Positions 1-7,622 of a stretch of 15,560 bases of DNA are shown piece by piece. The stretch spans positions 1 to 15,560 of the forward strand of contig JBOIBN010000053.1 in assembly GCA_050739575.1 (NCBI GenBank). Direction: 5' to 3'. The stretch's first letter is position 1. Each line of letters begins with the position of its first letter. A program made the translations under genes and the position numbers. The notes under the pieces are model-generated. The model was not told the DNA's origin. It worked only from the letters and a program-made list of their open reading frames with translations, and made no database searches. Source of the DNA: JBOIBN01 sp050739575 (GTDB taxonomy: Bacteria; Pseudomonadota; Gammaproteobacteria; JAKDMP01).

Positions 1-1750
1 CACTGCCGAAAAACTGCTTGGCAAGAAAATCATTGATAATGATGACTCGCGCCTGATTGGCAATCTCGTCGGATTTGAACGCACGTCCGGCAATGAACTG
101 GATACCCAGCGTTGAAAAGAAACCCGCGCTGACCAAGGGTATCTTCGAGTTGATGGTATGGTCCTTGCCAACCATGCTGATATCGCCCATGCTGAAATTC
201 CCTGTAAAAGGCGCCATGCCAGTGACAGCCGTGCTTTTTACCTCGGGCAATTTCATTAATGCCGGTTTGAGCTTCGCCCATGCCGCGGCATAGCTTTTTA
301 TGTTGTCGGGCGGTACGACAATAGCGACGATCCGATGTTGCGGAGTGAAACCGACGGGTTGCGACAGTACCCGCCACAGGCTCAGCCCCAGTAGCCCGCC
401 GGCGATAACGAGTGCACAGGACAGTGCAATCTGCACCACGCCTAGCGTGCGTTGGATCCGGCGTGGCCCCTTACCGCCGGTAGCGGTGGGGCCGTTACCG
501 AGTGTGCCGAGCAGGCGTCGCCCGGTGGCGAGTAATATCGGGCCGAAAGCCACGATGAGTACGGCCAGCACGGTCAATATCCAGGCAAAGGCAATGACAG
601 CCGGCGCCAGCGTGGCGTGAAAGGGAGAAAAGGCGGGCGGCAGACCGAAGGCGTGCAAGGACCGGATGCCCTCCCAAGCCAGCAGCGTTGCCGTGATGCC
701 GACTGCAAGCATGATCGGCAGGTGCTCGATCAGGATTAAACGAACGAGTCCACTGCGGCTTGAACCCAGCACGCGCCGCAGTGCAAATTCGTGCTGGCGC
801 GTGCGTTGGCGCACCAGACCCAGGTTCACGGTATTAGCCAGCGCAAGCAGCAGAAGCAATCCAGCCGCGGCTTGCAATAGCCAGGGCAGATGGCCGACGT
901 CGGAGTAGTCGTTGAGGGCAATGGAATGTGGCGATCGGGCATCTAGCGTATAGCCATTCTTGATATCCGCGGCCCGCTCTTTCGGTGTTTCTTTTTCCAG
1001 TATCCGTTGCAGATAATTGGTAAGTTCCAAGTTCAGGCGGTGCAGCGGTACGCCCGGTTTGCGGCGCACAACCATCCAGTAATTGATGTTATCGTTATAG
1101 GCTTGTTTCGGGGTCATAACAAAAGGCAGCCACGCATCCCTATTTCCTGTTTGGATGAAAAAATCGGCCGGCATGACGCCCACGATTCGATACGCTATGC
1201 CGCCGACCTTGAACGATTGGCCGAGAACTTTGCGGCTGCCACTATAGGTGCTCTGCCAGAGGTGCCATGAAATAACAGCTTCCGGAGGGCCGCCGGGTTG
1301 ACCTGCGCTCGCTGTCGGCAAACGGCCGAGGACGGGTTGAACACCAAGCGTATGGAATAGCGAAGGCGTAACCTCCTGGAATGTGAGCAAGCGGGCATGG
1401 CCGGCGATGGTCGCTACGCCGTCACCAGGGTTAGTGGACAGCCCGGCATCTGCAATGCCGTCGAGTCCCTGCTTGAGCGCAAGATAGGTTTTGACCGAGA
1501 CCAGTGGCGTATTCAGGCCGATCTTCGGCACCCGCTCGCGCACCACCGAGAGTTGACTCGGTTGTGCATACGGCAACGGCTTGAGCATAAAGCCGTAAAC
1601 GATGGCGAACACGGCGGCGTTGGCGGCAACGGCCAGCCCCAGCATCACCCAGGCAGCGATGGCGTAACCGGGTTTGCGCACGAGACCGCGCATCACGCTG
1701 CGTGATTCGGCAATCAATCCTGACGAAAAGTGCGCAGTAAAGCGTGTCAT
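1..1750 (-). CDS. Duplicated FtsX/MacB-type ABC permease, fourth of the operon (3' end outside window)
   Basis: The reading frame is open from ATG 1750-1748 to the left edge, giving 583 residues without a stop; I checked it across the 600, 1000, 1200 and 1500 regions and saw no frameshift. The protein starts MTRFTAHFSSGLIAESRS. A first membrane segment lies at about residues 28-52, followed by the MacB-type motif KPLPYAQP, a periplasmic domain with RIVGVMPADF, a second segment near 280-305, and the FtsX-like motif HEFALRRVLGSS. Two further hydrophobic segments lead into the start of the second half (GKGPRRIQRTLGVVQIALS). This order matches the ADOP/MacB permease family (two MacB_PCD+FtsX units in about 800 residues), so roughly 230 residues should be missing. 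The site AGGAG lies 7 bases before the ATG, and the gap to the preceding permease is 39 bases. It presumably works with the operon's single ATPase. It is clearly more divergent from the two preceding permeases than they are from each other. Confidence 0.9.
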   Translation of the reverse strand, partial: MTRFTAHFSSGLIAESRSVMRGLVRKPGYAIAAWVMLGLAVAANAAVFAIVYGFMLKPLPYAQPSQLSVVRERVPKIGLNTPLVSVKTYLALKQGLDGIADAGLSTNPGDGVATIAGHARLLTFQEVTPSLFHTLGVQPVLGRLPTASAGQPGGPPEAVISWHLWQSTYSGSRKVLGQSFKVGGIAYRIVGVMPADFFIQTGNRDAWLPFVMTPKQAYNDNINYWMVVRRKPGVPLHRLNLELTNYLQRILEKETPKERAADIKNGYTLDARSPHSIALNDYSDVGHLPWLLQAAAGLLLLLALANTVNLGLVRQRTRQHEFALRRVLGSSRSGLVRLILIEHLPIMLAVGITATLLAWEGIRSLHAFGLPPAFSPFHATLAPAVIAFAWILTVLAVLIVAFGPILLATGRRLLGTLGNGPTATGGKGPRRIQRTLGVVQIALSCALVIAGGLLGLSLWRVLSQPVGFTPQHRIVAIVVPPDNIKSYAAAWAKLKPALMKLPEVKSTAVTGMAPFTGNFSMGDISMVGKDHTINSKIPLVSAGFFSTLGIQFIAGRAFKSDEIANQARVIIINDFLAKQFFGS

Positions 1751-1789
1751 GGCGAGGCTCCTATTGCAATCAGGCGTGGAAGCTAAAAC

Positions 1790-4240
1790 TCAGTTTGTCA
1801 AATTGCCGGCTAGATCAACGCTCGCGGCATGGCGTGCGGGAACAAATGCGGCCGCGAGCGCGGTCAGTCCCAGTCCGACCGCCACCGCGACCGCGATCCA
1901 CGCCGCCGGAAGACCCAGCTCGGGCAAGTTGGACGCGAGAAATACAGACAATCCGTAGGCGGCGGGCACGCCGATCGCGCAGCCGATGAGCCACAACACG
2001 ATCGCCTCCATGAACACGCTTCCAAACAGACGTCCCGGCGTCGCGCCTAGTGCGCCGCGGATAGCAAATTCCGGCCGGCGCACGAGGCCGCGGTAGGCGA
2101 GCAGCGCAAACAATCCCACGGCGGCGATCAGCATCGCGATCACCGCCAGCGCGCCGAACACGCGTCCCAACTGGCTGCGCGCGGCATACGCCAGTGCAAC
2201 CAGCTCGTCTGCCGAATGGAAGTCAACGAGTTTCGCCTGTGGGTTCGTCTCCGTCACGAGGCCGGCAAGTTCCTTGCGGAGCGCCTGCGGCGGAAGAGCG
2301 CTGTGCACCGCGAATGCCTGAGGCCCACCTGAGAGACCGCTTGATGGTTCGAAGGGCCGGAACGCCGTACCGCCAACCGATCCGTAAGGCTGCATCCGCA
2401 ACGGCGCGACGACCGCGGCCACATGCAGGGCATTGCTGCCGATGTAGATCTGTCGTCCGACGACGGCGGCGATCCGGGCATCTGGCCACACCCGTTTTGC
2501 GGCGGTCGCATCGAGCAGGATCGCCCGCGACGAATTCGCGAATATCGCGTTGGGATTTCCGGCCAGCGCATGGAGACCGAGCGCCCGGACGGCATGCTTC
2601 GAGACGATCTGCTCATTGATGATTTGTTGAGACTCCTTGCTCGAAGGTGTCAGACCGGCGGTCGTGGTCGCAGAACCGCCGGAGAACGGTACGACCGTGA
2701 TGAGCGACGCGCTGCGTATGCCGGTGGATTTGTTCAAAAGTTCGAGAAAGCGATTGTCGAACGCCTGCGCCTGCTTGACGTAAGCCTGGTATTGCGCTTC
2801 GGTCTGATCACCTTCGCTGCCCGGCAGGGAAACCCGGAAAAAGACGCGTTGCGCCGAGGCGAAACCGAGGTCGCCGTGCGTGAGCGAAAACACATTGGCG
2901 CGCAGATGCCCGGCGGTGACCAACAGTATCGCGCTCGCCGCGAGTTGCAGCACGATCAGGGCGCGCAGCGTGCGCACCAACCCGCGCCCCGCGGTTGCGT
3001 GTCCGCCCGCCATCAAGTCGTTCGTCAGCGCCCGCGGCGTCCGCAACCGCCGCACGCTCGCCGCGGCCAACAAGATCGTAACCGTCAGCACCGCAGCCAA
3101 CGTGAGCAATAAGACCGGAGCGGAAAACGCAACCGATCCACCCGCCTGTCCTACCGTGGCAGCCAGTCCGCGGCCGGCCAGCCAGCCGAGCCCGACGCCT
3201 GCGCCCCAACCGAGTAGTCCGAGCAGACCAAGCTCGCGCGCACGTTCGGAAAAGAGTCGGAAGGCGCCCGCACCCAACGCGGCCCGGGTCGCAAGTTCGT
3301 GACGGCGCGCGAGCGCATCGGCCGTGGCGAGGCCGGTCAGATTGGCGAGCACCAGTAACAGCAGAAGTAAGGCAGCGAGTTCGAGCAGTTGCAACTGAGT
3401 AAGCACGGAGCCGTATTCACGCTGCGCCAAGGTGTCCACACGCGGCGCCAGATGCATTGCTTCGATAAAGGTACGCATGCCCGGGTTATAGTCAGACAGA
3501 CTCTGGCGATAGGCGCGACCGAGTGCAGCGCGTATGGCGCGCGTAGAAAGGCCCGATGCAGGACGCACAAGCGCGTGCATGCCGAAGTCGATGTCGCCAG
3601 CCTTTCCCGGCACTTCCGGCGAGAAAGGCACCCACGCAGCCATATCCTGACCGGACGGAAAGCTCAATGCGGCCGGAAAAACGCCAACAATGCGATGATT
3701 CTTCCCCCTGAAAGTCAAACTGCGATTCAGCGCAGATTTCACATCGCCGAAGTGGGCACGTGCGAAACGCGTGGAAACGACTACAACCGGTTCTGCGCCC
3801 TGCTTGCTGTCGGCCGCATCGAGCATTCTCCCGGCGACGGCCTGCACGCCGAGCACTTGCGCGAGCGAAGGCGTAACGTCCAGATAATCGAAACGGATCG
3901 GAGTGCCACTTTTACCGCCGTTCAGCACGGCGCCACGCGGCTGATACAGCGCCGTCTCACCGCGTCCTTTCAGGGAAACGGCAAGGCGATCGTAAACGGG
4001 ACGGAATATGCCCATTTGCGAAGCCGGCATCGCCTTGTAGTCGAGCGCCTGGAAATAGGGCTCATAGAGATTTTGATGCGCCGCGCCGGGTACGACCTGA
4101 CCAAAAAGCACGCCGAGGTTGCCGAGCACGGCGATGTTGGCGGCAACAGCAATCGCAAGCGTCGCCACCACGCCGATCTTGAACGAAGCGCGGCGCCCGC
4201 CAAACCGAGGCAAAATAGAAAGCGCGGGAAAATGCTTCAT
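1790..4240 (-). CDS. Duplicated FtsX/MacB-type ABC permease (816 aa), third of the operon
   Basis: This inner-membrane permease is predicted to pair with the ATPase encoded at 6885-7622. By comparison with its paralogue it has eight membrane segments: one near residues 22-46, four in the middle (about 275-440) and three at the end (about 690-800), with two large periplasmic domains between. Family motifs include NHRIVGVFPAALSFP, ATADALARRHELATRAALGA and RRPEFAIRGALGA (the FtsX-domain region of each half). The start is fixed by a full AGGAGG site 5 bases before ATG 4240. Length and layout equal those of the preceding gene: both are 816 residues, identical over residues 14-47, and clearly diverged in the periplasmic domains. 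This indicates tandem duplication with substrate divergence. The C-terminus (VPARHAASVDLAGNLTN) has lost the usual WRASR..P...ALR ending of this family. Substrate unknown. Confidence 0.93.
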   Translation of the reverse strand: MKHFPALSILPRFGGRRASFKIGVVATLAIAVAANIAVLGNLGVLFGQVVPGAAHQNLYEPYFQALDYKAMPASQMGIFRPVYDRLAVSLKGRGETALYQPRGAVLNGGKSGTPIRFDYLDVTPSLAQVLGVQAVAGRMLDAADSKQGAEPVVVVSTRFARAHFGDVKSALNRSLTFRGKNHRIVGVFPAALSFPSGQDMAAWVPFSPEVPGKAGDIDFGMHALVRPASGLSTRAIRAALGRAYRQSLSDYNPGMRTFIEAMHLAPRVDTLAQREYGSVLTQLQLLELAALLLLLLVLANLTGLATADALARRHELATRAALGAGAFRLFSERARELGLLGLLGWGAGVGLGWLAGRGLAATVGQAGGSVAFSAPVLLLTLAAVLTVTILLAAASVRRLRTPRALTNDLMAGGHATAGRGLVRTLRALIVLQLAASAILLVTAGHLRANVFSLTHGDLGFASAQRVFFRVSLPGSEGDQTEAQYQAYVKQAQAFDNRFLELLNKSTGIRSASLITVVPFSGGSATTTAGLTPSSKESQQIINEQIVSKHAVRALGLHALAGNPNAIFANSSRAILLDATAAKRVWPDARIAAVVGRQIYIGSNALHVAAVVAPLRMQPYGSVGGTAFRPFEPSSGLSGGPQAFAVHSALPPQALRKELAGLVTETNPQAKLVDFHSADELVALAYAARSQLGRVFGALAVIAMLIAAVGLFALLAYRGLVRRPEFAIRGALGATPGRLFGSVFMEAIVLWLIGCAIGVPAAYGLSVFLASNLPELGLPAAWIAVAVAVGLGLTALAAAFVPARHAASVDLAGNLTN
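4107..4203 (-). repeat. Near-identical 97-bp block shared by two permease genes (copy in third permease)
   Basis: These 97 bases encode residues about 14-45 of the permease at 1790-4240. They match 6597-6693 with 5 mismatches by hand alignment, all synonymous because the two proteins are identical over residues 14-47. A second exact match of 25 bases between the same genes is at 3312-3336 versus 5820-5844. The rest of the two genes is much more diverged. Confidence 0.8.
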
Positions 4241-4279
4241 GACGGCCTCCTGAAATTCATAAATCCATATGGGGCACTG

Positions 4280-6730
4280 CTACGCATGTGCGTTTATATT
4301 GACCACGGGATTGACGCGTGCCGCACGCCACGCCGGTATGAACGCGGCCGCGCCGACAATGACGAACATAGCAACGATGACGAGGATGATGGTCGCAACT
4401 GCAGGCAAGCCCAGTTCAGGTTGACTTGCTGCCAGCACGCGCGCCAATTCGTAGGCGGCGGGAATACCGATCACAACCCCGAGAAGCCACAGTACAAAGG
4501 CTTCCTTGATGACGCTAAGTCGCAAGCGTGTGCTTGTTGCACCGAGCGCGGCGCGGATAGCAAACTCCTGTCGGCGCACGAGCGAACGATAGGCGAGCAG
4601 CGCGAATAGCCCGACGGCGGCGATCAGCACGGCCACCAGCGCCACCGCGCCGAATACTTGTGCGAGATGATTGCGTTCGGCATATGCATCTGCCACCATC
4701 TCGCCGCCGCTCTTGAATTTTTCGAGATTTGCCTGCGGGTCGACATTGCGAACGATGTGCTGTATTTCCTTGCGCAACAACTTTGGAGGAAGCGTGCTGC
4801 GTATCACGAAAGACGAGGCGATCACGTGGACGTCGGAACTGGCAAAGTCCATGAATGCCGTGCCAGGAGCTGTCTGGTAGGGCAGAATCCTGAAGGGTTT
4901 CACGATGGCGGCGATCCGCAGCGGCGAGTTGGAGATATAAATCGTGCGCCCTATGACGTTCTCCGGCTTGATATTCGGCCAAAATTTCCTGGCTAGCGCT
5001 GCATCTATAAAAACGCTATTGGAAGAAGGGTTAAAGATGGCATTAGGCGTTCCAGCCAGCACGGTCAGCCCTGCGGCTTTTACAATATCGGTCGAAACAT
5101 TTTGAACAACGGCAAATTTTTCAATGCCTTCGGAGCCTTTGGGTGTCGATTTCTGTTTGCTCGCATTCATCATTGACACGGCGCCCCAATGCAACGCGCC
5201 GGTAAGCACTGCAGCAGAGGCGACGCCGGGTGTGGCGGACAGGTGTGACAGCATCTGTTTGTTGAAGCCGGATACTTTCTTCATCTCGGCGTCCACTTGG
5301 TGCATCGAGGGAGTTTCTCCTAGTGATGTCGGTACGGAGAGTGAAAAGAAGTAACGTCCCGCAGGCGTGAAACCCAGATTCTGGCTGCTGAGGTCGAGTA
5401 CGTTGGCGCGCAGATGCGTGGCCAGCACCAGCAGCACGATGCCGACGCCGAGTTGCAGCACGATGAGCGCTCGCAGCGCTCGGGTCAGCCCACGCCCTCC
5501 GGTGGTGCGGGCTCCGGTGCCCAGTGCCGAAACGAGAGCGGCGGGACGGCGGAGATGCAGCATGCCGAATGCCGAGAGCACGGCGGAGAGCACAAGCACG
5601 AAGAGGAACGTAAGACCCAGCACAGCCGGTGCTAATGCCGCCGCCGATCCGGCCTGGCCGAGAATGGCGGCCAGCGCTCTGCGTCCGAGCCAACCGAGCC
5701 CGATCCCCAGTGCCCAACCGATCAGGGCAAGCGTGGCGAGTTCTGAGAATCGTTCCAGATACAGGCGCAAGGGTCGCGCACCCAGTACGCCACGCAATGC
5801 GTATTCGTGCCGCCGGGCCAGCGCATCGGCCGTGGCGAGGCCGGAGAGATTGACCAACACCAGGACGACGAGCAACAGCGCTGCAATTTCGATCAGTTCG
5901 AGACGGCTTGCAACCGGCCCATAGAGGGTTTGCGCCAGGCTTTCCACACGCGGTACCGGCTTGATAATGTTCAAGGACTGTCGCACTTGCGCGTCGTTGC
6001 CGGGCAACGCTTCGTGAAAGGCGGCGGTGAGCTCAGAAAGGATGAGTTGCCGCGATACGCCGGGCGCAGGACGCAGCAATGCTCGTGAGTCGAAATTGAA
6101 GGAACCTTGAACAGCCGGTGGTTCGGGCGGCAAAGCTACCCAGGCATCGGATTCCTTGTTCAAGGGAAATGCGAAATTGGCGGGCAATACGCCAACAATT
6201 CGGTAACGATTCTCGTCTAGAGTGAGGTAGCGCCCGATCGCTTGATTCTGGCCGCCAAAGAGGCGGTATGCGAGCCGTGAGGAAACAACGGTCACCTTTG
6301 CGGCGTTCGGCGCCGAATCGTCTTTCGACAAAAGGCGCCCTTCTGCCGGGGCGATTCCGAACAGGTCCGCAAGCGTTGGCGTTGTTTCCAAGTAATAGAG
6401 TGGTGCGCCATCCAGAGTGGTATCCGACTGTTCGTAGAGAGCCAGCACGCCGCGCCCTTGCAACCGCTTCGCCAAAGCGTCGTAGATGGGGCGGGTAACG
6501 CCCAGGTGGGCAAATGACGTATTTTTGATGCCGAGCGCTTCGAGGTAAGGCTCCACGATGTTCTGATGTGCCGCGCCGGGGACAACGCGACCGAACAGCA
6601 CGCCGAGGTTGCCGAGCACGGCGATATTGGCCGCCACGGCAATCGCAAGCGTCGCCACCACGCCGATCTTGAACGACGCGCGGCGCCCGCCAAGTTTCGG
6701 CAGGAATGAAACCGGAGCAAAGCGCTTCAT
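4280..6730 (-). CDS. Duplicated FtsX/MacB-type ABC permease (816 aa), second of the operon
   Basis: This is an inner-membrane ABC permease of the duplicated MacB/FtsX (ADOP-like) type. Predicted membrane segments lie near residues 22-46, 277-300, 327-352, 368-390, 418-440, 690-713, 741-766 and 778-801. Periplasmic domains span about 50-275 and 440-690. Seen motifs include YRIVGVLPANFAFP (177-190), LATADALARRHEYALRGVLG (298-317), RRQEFAIRAALGAT (719-732) and the end IPAWRAARVNP (798-808). The start at 6730 is set by a near-perfect AAGGAGGT site 6 bases upstream, the strongest in the operon. It is the first gene after a 154-base gap carrying two REP-like hairpins, so its translation looks independent of the ATPase upstream. 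It is a tandem paralogue of the next gene, with locally near-identical DNA (see the repeat entries). The lack of an ATP-binding domain means it must borrow the ATPase at 6885-7622. Confidence 0.93.
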   Translation of the reverse strand: MKRFAPVSFLPKLGGRRASFKIGVVATLAIAVAANIAVLGNLGVLFGRVVPGAAHQNIVEPYLEALGIKNTSFAHLGVTRPIYDALAKRLQGRGVLALYEQSDTTLDGAPLYYLETTPTLADLFGIAPAEGRLLSKDDSAPNAAKVTVVSSRLAYRLFGGQNQAIGRYLTLDENRYRIVGVLPANFAFPLNKESDAWVALPPEPPAVQGSFNFDSRALLRPAPGVSRQLILSELTAAFHEALPGNDAQVRQSLNIIKPVPRVESLAQTLYGPVASRLELIEIAALLLVVLVLVNLSGLATADALARRHEYALRGVLGARPLRLYLERFSELATLALIGWALGIGLGWLGRRALAAILGQAGSAAALAPAVLGLTFLFVLVLSAVLSAFGMLHLRRPAALVSALGTGARTTGGRGLTRALRALIVLQLGVGIVLLVLATHLRANVLDLSSQNLGFTPAGRYFFSLSVPTSLGETPSMHQVDAEMKKVSGFNKQMLSHLSATPGVASAAVLTGALHWGAVSMMNASKQKSTPKGSEGIEKFAVVQNVSTDIVKAAGLTVLAGTPNAIFNPSSNSVFIDAALARKFWPNIKPENVIGRTIYISNSPLRIAAIVKPFRILPYQTAPGTAFMDFASSDVHVIASSFVIRSTLPPKLLRKEIQHIVRNVDPQANLEKFKSGGEMVADAYAERNHLAQVFGAVALVAVLIAAVGLFALLAYRSLVRRQEFAIRAALGATSTRLRLSVIKEAFVLWLLGVVIGIPAAYELARVLAASQPELGLPAVATIILVIVAMFVIVGAAAFIPAWRAARVNPVVNINAHA
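6597..6693 (-). repeat. Near-identical 97-bp block shared by two permease genes (copy in second permease)
   Basis: This is the partner of 4107-4203, in the same position of the paralogous gene and the same orientation. It covers the first transmembrane helix. Recent gene conversion or strong constraint could explain it. Confidence 0.8.
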
Positions 6731-6757
6731 TTCAATACCTCCTTGCTGTTGCTTTCA

Positions 6758-6796
6758 CACCCTCTCCCTTGACGGGAGAGGGTTGGGGTGAGGGTG
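6758..6796. repeat. REP-like palindrome, copy 1
   Basis: The 9-bp perfect stem CCCTCTCCC (6760-6768) / GGGAGAGGG (6774-6782) has a 5-base loop, TTGAC, and an extra A-T pair can form at 6759/6783. The tail TTGGGGTGAGGGTG follows. This hairpin-plus-tail layout resembles repetitive extragenic palindromes common in Xanthomonadales and other proteobacteria (from general knowledge). It lies in the gap between the ATPase and the second permease. Confidence 0.75.
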
Positions 6797-6824
6797 AAAA
6801 ATTATTGGCCGCAACGCGGCGCAG

Positions 6825-6862
6825 CCCCTCATCCCCGCCTTCTCCCCTCGGGGGAGAAGGAG
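6825..6862. repeat. REP-like palindrome, copy 2, inverted relative to copy 1
   Basis: The 10-bp perfect stem CCTTCTCCCC (6838-6847) / GGGGAGAAGG (6851-6860) has a 3-base loop, TCG. The tail CCCCTCATCCCCG precedes the stem, so this copy is inverted relative to copy 1. The two tails are nearly complementary (GGGGTGAGGG against CCCTCATCCCC), so the pair could fold into one larger structure in the transcript. There is no T-run to suggest an intrinsic terminator. It could act as a processing, stability or attenuation element. Confidence 0.72.
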
Positions 6863-6884
6863 TAAGAAACGAGGTGAGCGAAGC

Positions 6885-7622
6885 TCAGGCATCGGGCTGG
6901 TCTTCGAGGTGGAGCGGCGGCGGCTCGTCGGCGCTGGTTTCGTCCACCACCTGACCGTCGTGCAGACGCACGATGCGTCGCGCGCGCGTGGCGTAATGCG
7001 GATCGTGGGTGACCATGAGGATGGTTGCGCCCTTGCCGTTCAGTTCGTCGAGCAGCGCCATGACGGCTTCACCCGATTTGGAATCGAGGTTACCGGTGGG
7101 CTCATCGGCGAGCAGAATGTCGGGCTCACCAACGAGGGCACGGGCCACGGCAATGCGCTGCTGCTGGCCACCGGAGAGTTGTCCGGGGTAGTGGCGCACG
7201 CGGTGCGCCATGCCGACTTCTTCAAGCACGCGGTTGACCCGATCGCGGCGTTCGTTGCGCGAGACGCCGCCCCGGTAAACGAGCGGCAGTTCGACGTTTT
7301 CGAACACGCTTAAATCGCCGATCAGGTTGAAGGCCTGAAAGACGAAGCCGATGTGGTGGTTGCGCACGCGCGCGCGGTCGGCCGCGCCGAGCGATTCAAC
7401 CGGGGTGCCGGAGAGGTGATAGCTGCCGCCGGAGGGTTCGTCGAGCAGACCAAGCAGGGAAAGGAACGTCGTCTTGCCGCAGCCGGACGGGCCCATGACA
7501 GCGACGTATTCGCCTTCGGTGACGGTGAGGTGTACGCCGTTCAAGGCATGCGTTTCGATCTCTTCGGTGCGGTAGGTCTTGGTGAGGTCCGCGACTTCGA
7601 TCACGGCGCTTGCATCATTCAT
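6885..7622 (-). CDS. ABC transporter ATP-binding protein, MacB/LolD type (245 aa)
   Basis: This cytoplasmic ATPase hydrolyses ATP to drive the permeases. All nucleotide-binding motifs are intact: Walker A GPSGCGKT (44-51), Q-loop Q96 in GFVFQAFNL, signature LSGGQQQR (149-156), Walker B ILLADEP with catalytic E174, and switch H206 in MVTHDP. The N-terminal IEVADLTKTYRTEEIETHALNGV and the DEPTGNLDS segment are typical of the MacB/LolD/FtsE branch that works with FtsX-like permeases. Length is normal for a stand-alone subunit. The start ATG 7622-7620 overlaps the TGA of the channel gene as ATGA, implying translational coupling. The frame is open further upstream, but that stretch lies inside the channel gene and is not coding. 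It is the only ATPase visible for four permeases. Confidence 0.96.
   Translation of the reverse strand: MNDASAVIEVADLTKTYRTEEIETHALNGVHLTVTEGEYVAVMGPSGCGKTTFLSLLGLLDEPSGGSYHLSGTPVESLGAADRARVRNHHIGFVFQAFNLIGDLSVFENVELPLVYRGGVSRNERRDRVNRVLEEVGMAHRVRHYPGQLSGGQQQRIAVARALVGEPDILLADEPTGNLDSKSGEAVMALLDELNGKGATILMVTHDPHYATRARRIVRLHDGQVVDETSADEPPPLHLEDQPDA

Noticed and set aside
3389..4609. A 406-codon open frame on the plus strand.
   Set aside because: It lies antisense to two well-supported permease genes, its composition is typical of a shadow frame, and it contains no recognisable domain.
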